This document shows, piece by piece, positions 58,799-64,000 of a stretch of DNA of 64,000 bases. Both the position numbers and the translations under genes were made by a program. How positions within the stretch are numbered: the stretch's first letter is position 1; every line of letters begins with the position of its first letter. The notes under the pieces are model-generated. The model was not told the origin of the DNA, ran no database searches, and saw nothing but the letters and a program-made list of their open reading frames with translations. Source of the stretch: Streptomyces sp. 11x1 (GTDB taxonomy: Bacteria; Actinomycetota; Actinomycetes; Streptomycetales; Streptomycetaceae); NCBI RefSeq assembly GCF_032598905.1, contig NZ_CP122458.1, forward strand, positions 7,341,001 through 7,405,000, read 5' to 3'.

Positions 58799-61700
58799 TT
58801 GACGCGGTTCCACCGGTTGACGGCTTGCTATCTCTCACTCGTGGTCCCGCTCACGGTTCTGTACCTGACCTACCCGAGTCGGCGTACGACCATCTGGGCC
58901 CTCATCGGGCTCGCCGGTGTCGCCGCCATCATGGTGGGCCTTCACCTCAACCGACCGGCCCGTCGCTGGCCGTGGCTGGCGCTCGCCGCCGCGAACCTCG
59001 CCTTCACCGCGGGCGACACCGTGTACAACGTCCTCAACAGCTTCTTCGACCAGAACAACCCCTTCCCCTCGGTGGCGGACGCCTTCTACCTGTCCACCTA
59101 TCCTCTGTTCGCGGCGGGGCTCATCGGTTTCGTCCACTACCGATGGCCGGGAAGGGACCTGCCGAGCCTGCTGGACGCGCTGATTCTCACCGCCGGTCTG
59201 GCCGTCCTCCTCTGGGTCAACCTGATCGGGCCGCTGAGCCAGGCGGAGGGAATGTCCTGGATACAGCGCGCGATCTCGATCGCCTATCCGCTCGGCGACG
59301 TGGTGATGCTGATGGTGCTCGCCCGTCTGCTCGCCTCGGGAGTCGCCATCACGCCCAGTGTGCTGCTGCTCACCCTGGGAACCCTGGGCATCCTCGCGTC
59401 CGACGTGCTCTACGGCCTGCTGCAGCTGAAGGGCACCTGGCAGGTCGGTACCCCCATGGACCTGGGATGGGTGGTGTTCTTCACCGCGTGGGGTCTCGCC
59501 GCGCTCCATCCGTCCATGCGTGACCTGACCGAGCAGGTGCCCCAGCGCGGTTCGCCCGAGTCCCCGCCCAAGCACCGACTCACGTTGCTCGCGGTCGCCT
59601 CGCTCGTCGCGCCCGGTGTTCTGCTCTATCAGGCCCTGCGCGGCGAGGTCAGTGACGCGGGCGTCATCGCCGTGTTCTCCACCGCCCTGTTCCTCCTTGT
59701 CATTCTGCGGCTCGCGGGCGTGGTGGGAGTCCACCGCCAGGCCCTGGCCAGGGAACGTGGCCTGCGCGTCGCCTCCGCCGCACTGCTGACGGCGGTCAGG
59801 CCGCGCGAGGTGGCCGACTCCGTCGAGAAGGCGGTGAACGCGCTGTTCGGGCCCGGCGCACCGCACCGGACGGTCCTGCTGGCCGTGGAGGGGGACACGG
59901 GGCTGTACGCCGTGCGCACGCAGGCCCAGGCGCTGAACTGGAGGGTCAGCCGAGCCGACGGCGCCGGACCCGACCTGCTCTTCGGGCTCAGCGGTCACGA
60001 GACCCGGCTGGTGCCACTCGGGGCACTCGAACGGCGCGTGGTCGGCGATCTGGACGACGTGCACAGCGCTCTGCTGTGCCCCCTCGCCCTGCCGGACCGG
60101 GTGACCGGGGATCCTCTCGTCGGAGCCCTGTTCGTGGCAGGCCCCGAGGACAAACTGATGGAGCTGTGGAGTTCGCTCGAGATCCTGGCCTCCCAGGCGG
60201 CGCTGGCGATGGAGCGGGTGGGACTGAGCCAGGAGGTGAACCGCCGCAACGGCGAAGCGTACTTCCGCACGCTGGTGCACAACGCCTCGGACGTGATCCT
60301 CATCCTGGACGACGACAACGCCGTCCGGTACGCGAGCCCGTCGGCCGACGGCATGTTCGGACACGACAGCCTCCTCGGCACGACGTTCACCGCGCTGGTC
60401 GATCCGCAGGACCGGGAGTCGGCATGCCGGGCGCTGGCGGACATGCGGGCCACGGGTGACCAGGACATGCACGAGGACTGGAGGGTGCTGAGCCTCGACG
60501 GACGGCGCATCGACGTCGAGGCCCGGTGCAGCAACCTGCGTGAGGAGCAGACAGTCCACGGACTCGTCCTCACACTGCGGGACGTGACCGATCAGCGTCA
60601 GCTGGAGCGCGAACTCACGCGCCACGCGTTCCACGACTCGCTGACCGGCCTGCCCAACCGCATGCTTCTCCTGGAGCGTATAGAGCGGGCACTGACGCGT
60701 GCCCGCCGGGAGTCGACCATCGCCTGCGTTCTCTTCATCGACCTGGACGACTTCAAGGTCGTCAATGACACGTTGGGCCACACGGTGGGGGACGAACTCC
60801 TGGCCGCGGTGGGGGAGCGGCTCGCCTCGACGCTGCGGCGCAGCGACACCGCGGCCCGCCTGGGCGGCGACGAGTTCGCGGTGCTGATGGAGGGGGCGAA
60901 GGAACCGCTCGACGCGGAGGTGCTGGCCAGCCAGGTCATCCAGAGTCTCAACCAGTCGTTCCGGCTGTCCGACGGCGTCGTCAGCGTGTCGGCCAGCGTG
61001 GGCATAGCCACCGCACTCGACAGCGCGGGCGCGGAGGATCTGCTCGGACACGCCGACCTCGCCCTCTACGAGGCCAAGTCCGCGGGGAAGCGGCAGTGGC
61101 GCAGATACCAGCCGGCCCTCCACGCCGCCATGCTGGAACGTCACGAACTCCAGGCCAGCCTGGACACCGCGGTCTCGGAGGAGAGTTTCACCCTGCGCTA
61201 CCAGCCCATCGTCGACCTCCGCGACGGCCAGGTCGTCGGCTTCGAGGCGCTGGTCCGTTGGCCGCATCCGCAGCGGGGTCTGGTACCACCGCACGAGTTC
61301 ATCAGGCTCGCCGAGGAAACCGGACACATCATGCCGCTCGGTGCCTGGGTACTGGAGCGTGCCACGGCGGACCTCACCCGGTGGCAGCGGGCGGTGCCCC
61401 GGCCGGTCCCGCTCTGCGTCAACGTCAATGTCTCAGCACGCCAGTTCCGGGACCCGGGATTCCTGGACGAGGTGGGTCGCGCACTGGACAGCGGTGGTCT
61501 GGCGCCGGGCTCGGTGGTGCTGGAACTGACCGAAAGCGTCCTGATGCGCAGGGACGAACAGATGCAGGGCGTCATGAGGGTTCTGAAAGACCTCGGCGTC
61601 AGTATTGCGATCGACGACTTCGGCACGGGATTCTCGTCACTGAGTTATCTCAGGGAATTCCCGATCGATGTACTCAAGATCGACAAATCCTTCATCGACG

Positions 61701-63376
61701 ACATAGGCGTGGACACCCAGCAGGTGGCACTCGTCGACGGGATCGTCCGCATCGCCGACACGCTCGGCCTCCAGGTCACAGCCGAAGGCATCGAGGATCT
61801 GGAACAGAGCGAGTTGCTGGCCGCCATGGGCTGCCGTTTCGGGCAGGGCTATCTGTTCGCCCGCCCGATGACGGCGGACCAGGCGGAGGCGCTGCTGCTC
61901 GGCCGGACACAGCACCGGACCGCCGGTCTGGTCGACAGGACGGCCCGAAGGGCGCCGCAGCGTCCGAGCGGCCTTCCGCCCGGATCTCGGGCCGTCGGCC
62001 GGAAGTCTCCGCAGGCCGCCCCCAGGGGGAACGGGAATGAGGAAAGAATGCGCGAAGCGCCCTCGGAAGCACAAGGCGTGCCCTCGGAAGCACAAGGCGT
62101 GCCCTCGGAAGCACAAGGCGTGCCCTCGGAAGCACGAGGCGTACGGCACGATCCGAGATGGGGAGACCTCGAACGCCTCCGCCAGATCAGCCCCATGAGC
62201 GACGCGGTCCTGGACGAGGTCGACGGACGACGGATTCGCTGCGGTGACCGTTGGCTCACCGATTTCGCGTCCTGCAACTACCTGGGCTTCGACTTCGACC
62301 CGGAGATCATGGCGTCGATCGAGCCGCAGGTGAGGAAATGGGGCACCCACCCCAGCTGGTCACGGATGATCGGCAGCCCGCAGCTCTACCCGCAGATCGA
62401 GGAGAGGCTCACAGAACTCCTCGGCGCACCGGACACCCTGGTCCTCCCCACGATCACCCTGATCCACGCGTCGGTGATCCCCGCCCTGGCCGGGGAGGAC
62501 GGGCACGTCTTCGTCGAGGCGGAGGCACACCGCACGGTGTACGACGGCTGCCTGGCCGCCCGTGGACAGGGCGCGACCATGCGGCGGTTCCGTGCCGACC
62601 GACCCGACCAGCTCAGGGACCTGCTGCGGGCCGTGCCGCCGAAGTCCGCCCGACTGGTGTGCCTGGACGGCGTCAACAGCATGACGGGAAACATGCCCGA
62701 CCTGGGCGAGATCGCCGGGCTGTGCCGGGACTTCGGCGCGACACTCTACGTCGACGACGCGCACGGATTCGGCATCATCGGCGAACGCGGCCCCGATGAG
62801 ACGTCCCCCTACGGATCGCGCGGAAACGGCATCGTGCGCCATCTCGGCGAGACCTACGACGACATCGTTCTCGTCGGCGGCTTCTCCAAGGCGTACTCCT
62901 CGCTCCTCGCCTTCGTCGCCCTGCCCACCTGGCTCAAGGAACATCTCAAGGTCGCCGCCGCGCCGTATCTCTACTCCGGGCCTTCACCGACCGCCTCCCT
63001 CGCCACGGTGCTGGCCGGTTTCGAGGTCAACGAACGGCGCGGGGACGCCATTCGCGCCGACCTCCACCGCAAGACGGCCCTCGTCCTGAACCATGTGCAC
63101 CGGCTGGGCCTCGCCACCCCCAACGTCTCCGGGCTGCCCATCATCGAGCTCCCGCTCGCCCACCCCTCCGACATCGACGCGGTCGCGCTCTTCCTCTGGG
63201 ACAGGGGCATCTATGTCACGCTGGCGGCGTATCCCCTTGTTCCCCGCCACCGTGTCGGGTTCCGTATCCAGGTGACGGCGCTGAACACCGACGAGGACAT
63301 CGGCCGGCTCAACGACGCGCTGACCGCCCTGACCGAGCGGTTCGAATTCCAGCCCGGGACAGCGGGGCACGCATGA
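58799..63376 (+). CDS. membrane GGDEF-EAL protein fused to an alpha-oxoamine-synthase-like PLP domain
   Basis: 1,525 residues from TTG 58799, which has GAGGAGG eight bases upstream. Domains: about eight to ten membrane helices (1-320); a GAF-like region (about 330-480); PAS (about 490-610); GGDEF with intact active site RLGGDEF near 687 and an RxxD inhibitory site (RRSD) five residues before it; EAL with GFEALVRW near 816, DDFGTGFSSL and KIDKSF, all intact; a linker with four PSEAQGV-type repeats (about 1088-1115); and a fold-type I PLP enzyme (about 1120-1520) with DFASCNYLGFDFDPE, VDDAHGFGIIGERG and the PLP lysine in GGFSKAYSS near 1364. The first part makes and breaks cyclic di-GMP; the last condenses an acyl-CoA and an amino acid. 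The fusion is unusual. Confidence 0.85.
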   Translation: MTRFHRLTACYLSLVVPLTVLYLTYPSRRTTIWALIGLAGVAAIMVGLHLNRPARRWPWLALAAANLAFTAGDTVYNVLNSFFDQNNPFPSVADAFYLSTYPLFAAGLIGFVHYRWPGRDLPSLLDALILTAGLAVLLWVNLIGPLSQAEGMSWIQRAISIAYPLGDVVMLMVLARLLASGVAITPSVLLLTLGTLGILASDVLYGLLQLKGTWQVGTPMDLGWVVFFTAWGLAALHPSMRDLTEQVPQRGSPESPPKHRLTLLAVASLVAPGVLLYQALRGEVSDAGVIAVFSTALFLLVILRLAGVVGVHRQALARERGLRVASAALLTAVRPREVADSVEKAVNALFGPGAPHRTVLLAVEGDTGLYAVRTQAQALNWRVSRADGAGPDLLFGLSGHETRLVPLGALERRVVGDLDDVHSALLCPLALPDRVTGDPLVGALFVAGPEDKLMELWSSLEILASQAALAMERVGLSQEVNRRNGEAYFRTLVHNASDVILILDDDNAVRYASPSADGMFGHDSLLGTTFTALVDPQDRESACRALADMRATGDQDMHEDWRVLSLDGRRIDVEARCSNLREEQTVHGLVLTLRDVTDQRQLERELTRHAFHDSLTGLPNRMLLLERIERALTRARRESTIACVLFIDLDDFKVVNDTLGHTVGDELLAAVGERLASTLRRSDTAARLGGDEFAVLMEGAKEPLDAEVLASQVIQSLNQSFRLSDGVVSVSASVGIATALDSAGAEDLLGHADLALYEAKSAGKRQWRRYQPALHAAMLERHELQASLDTAVSEESFTLRYQPIVDLRDGQVVGFEALVRWPHPQRGLVPPHEFIRLAEETGHIMPLGAWVLERATADLTRWQRAVPRPVPLCVNVNVSARQFRDPGFLDEVGRALDSGGLAPGSVVLELTESVLMRRDEQMQGVMRVLKDLGVSIAIDDFGTGFSSLSYLREFPIDVLKIDKSFIDDIGVDTQQVALVDGIVRIADTLGLQVTAEGIEDLEQSELLAAMGCRFGQGYLFARPMTADQAEALLLGRTQHRTAGLVDRTARRAPQRPSGLPPGSRAVGRKSPQAAPRGNGNEERMREAPSEAQGVPSEAQGVPSEAQGVPSEARGVRHDPRWGDLERLRQISPMSDAVLDEVDGRRIRCGDRWLTDFASCNYLGFDFDPEIMASIEPQVRKWGTHPSWSRMIGSPQLYPQIEERLTELLGAPDTLVLPTITLIHASVIPALAGEDGHVFVEAEAHRTVYDGCLAARGQGATMRRFRADRPDQLRDLLRAVPPKSARLVCLDGVNSMTGNMPDLGEIAGLCRDFGATLYVDDAHGFGIIGERGPDETSPYGSRGNGIVRHLGETYDDIVLVGGFSKAYSSLLAFVALPTWLKEHLKVAAAPYLYSGPSPTASLATVLAGFEVNERRGDAIRADLHRKTALVLNHVHRLGLATPNVSGLPIIELPLAHPSDIDAVALFLWDRGIYVTLAAYPLVPRHRVGFRIQVTALNTDEDIGRLNDALTALTERFEFQPGTAGHA
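62060..62143 (+). repeat. four 21-base tandem coding repeats
   Basis: The unit begins CCCTCGGAAGCAC and encodes PSEAQGV; units are at 62060-62080, 62081-62101, 62102-62122 and 62123-62143, the last with two changes. They form the linker between the EAL and PLP domains, immediately after an internal ATG (62048) that has GAGGAAAGA directly upstream. Confidence 0.92.
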
Positions 63377-64000
63377 GCGGCCCACCCTCCGCCCGGCGTC
63401 GGCGACCGACCCGCACCCGGGACGTGGACTGGGACACCTGGCCGGTCCAGGAGTACCTGGCCGAGAACTACCGCGAGCTCCATCCCTGCGATGCCGCCGT
63501 GATCAGACACCACTCGGGCTTCTACCGGCAGTTCGCCCCGCGGTCCATCGACCGTTCCCTCGAATTCGGTGCGGGGCCGAACCTGTACCCACTGATGCTG
63601 GCCGCCGCCGCCAGCCGCCGCATCGAAGCAGTCGAGCTGGGTGCCGGCAACGTCGCCTATCTGGCCCGTCAGCTCGATGACGGACCCGACGAGAGCTGGC
63701 AGGCGTTCTACGCGCTGTGCCGTCGGCTGGACCCCGCGCTGCCGCCCGCGCTGAGCGAGGCGCTGTCCCGGGTGCACATCGTGCACGGCGACGCGCGATC
63801 CGTCCCGCGCGGGACCTACGGCCTCGCCTCCATGAACTTCGTGGCCGAGAGCGTCACCGAGGACCCGGACGAGTTCTCCGAGTTCTGCCGCTCCTTCGCC
63901 ATGTCCGTGCGTCCGGGCGGTCATCTCGTCGCCTCCTTCATGGAGAACATGCCGAGTTACCGCATAGGGGTGACGTCGCGCTGGCCGGGCTGCCCGGTGG
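63373..64000 (+). CDS. SAM-dependent methyltransferase, NNMT/PNMT-like (partial, 3' end outside window)
   Basis: ATG 63373 overlaps the upstream stop (ATGA). The 209 codons present show an N-terminal WDTWPVQEYLAENYRELHP segment, motif I LEFGAGPNLYPLMLAAAA near 60-77, a VELGAGNVAYLARQL acidic-loop strand, and SMNFVAESVTEDPDEF plus RPGGHLVASFMENM. The arrangement resembles the NNMT/PNMT/TEMT group, including the Streptomyces SCO2525 type as I recall it. Coupling suggests that it methylates the amine product of the PLP domain (inference). Confidence 0.78.
   Translation, partial: MSGPPSARRRRPTRTRDVDWDTWPVQEYLAENYRELHPCDAAVIRHHSGFYRQFAPRSIDRSLEFGAGPNLYPLMLAAAASRRIEAVELGAGNVAYLARQLDDGPDESWQAFYALCRRLDPALPPALSEALSRVHIVHGDARSVPRGTYGLASMNFVAESVTEDPDEFSEFCRSFAMSVRPGGHLVASFMENMPSYRIGVTSRWPGCPV

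Noticed and set aside
1..64000. tRNA, rRNA, prophage integrase or chromosomal origin
   Set aside because: No cloverleaf, rRNA signature, intact integrase, or DnaA-box cluster was recognised by reading; only the decayed IS607 element indicates mobility.

Overview
The window is about 72% GC, and most genes end in overlapping stop/start codons (ATGA, GTGA, TTGA, TGATG). Codon use, the MreB/Mbl-like protein, the MatB malonyl-CoA synthetase, the SCO-type regulators and several Streptomyces-type interspersed repeats all point to a Streptomyces or close relative chromosome. No rRNA, tRNA, CRISPR array or prophage was recognised. Both ends cut through a gene.

Layout. 1-2.6 kb: end-truncated Tat-secreted KstD-like flavoprotein and an alpha/beta hydrolase. 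2.6-11.2 kb (minus strand): a complete FxSxx-COOH locus, consisting of precursor FxsA ending FNSSI, radical SAM/SPASM maturase FxsBH with an apparently inactivated HExxH extension, an AAC(3)-family acetyltransferase, TIR-like FxsC, and FxsT (ParA-like ATPase + NB-ARC + TPR). 11.4-12.9 kb: a tail-to-tail SLATT (DUF4231) and SLOG-like pair, a combination known from nucleotide-signal conflict systems. 13.2-19.7 kb: mbl-like, carboxyltransferase, matB, a small membrane ORF without a start codon beside a decayed IS607-type element, and a MerR-PP2C fusion. 19.9-26.8 kb: DUF3152 protease-like protein, ATP-grasp enzyme, LuxR-type STAND ATPase, HATPase-like and MEDS-STAS pair.

26.2-38.9 kb (minus strand): a tightly coupled envelope-glycan cluster with a GT4 glycosyltransferase, two class I methyltransferases, a 1,481-residue AftD-like GT-C protein, a condensation-fold acyltransferase, an EamA transporter, a Trm112-like protein and an FkbM methyltransferase, preceded by DUF3068. 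39-51 kb: regulators and metabolism (PucR-type, IclR + SMP-30, XRE + metallopeptidase + MAB_1171c-like membrane protein, GH51 arabinofuranosidase, Rrf2 + TauE/SafE, APH-like kinase).

50.5-64 kb: a TetR regulator divergent from an exopolysaccharide cluster containing a GT2 membrane synthase, GalE, UDP-glucose dehydrogenase, UDP-glucuronate decarboxylase, a beta-helix lipoprotein, a GGDEF-EAL protein fused in frame to an alpha-oxoamine-synthase-like PLP enzyme, and a methyltransferase cut by the window end. UDP-glucose would flow to UDP-galactose, UDP-glucuronate and UDP-xylose for the synthase, with cyclic di-GMP turnover encoded in the same unit.

Most unusual items: the GGDEF-EAL/PLP fusion with a 21-bp repeat linker and an internal start; the adjacency of the fxs locus to a SLATT/SLOG pair; the stem-loop between fxsA and fxsB; an AftD-like operon in an organism type not known for arabinogalactan; and interspersed repeats absorbed in frame into two enzymes.
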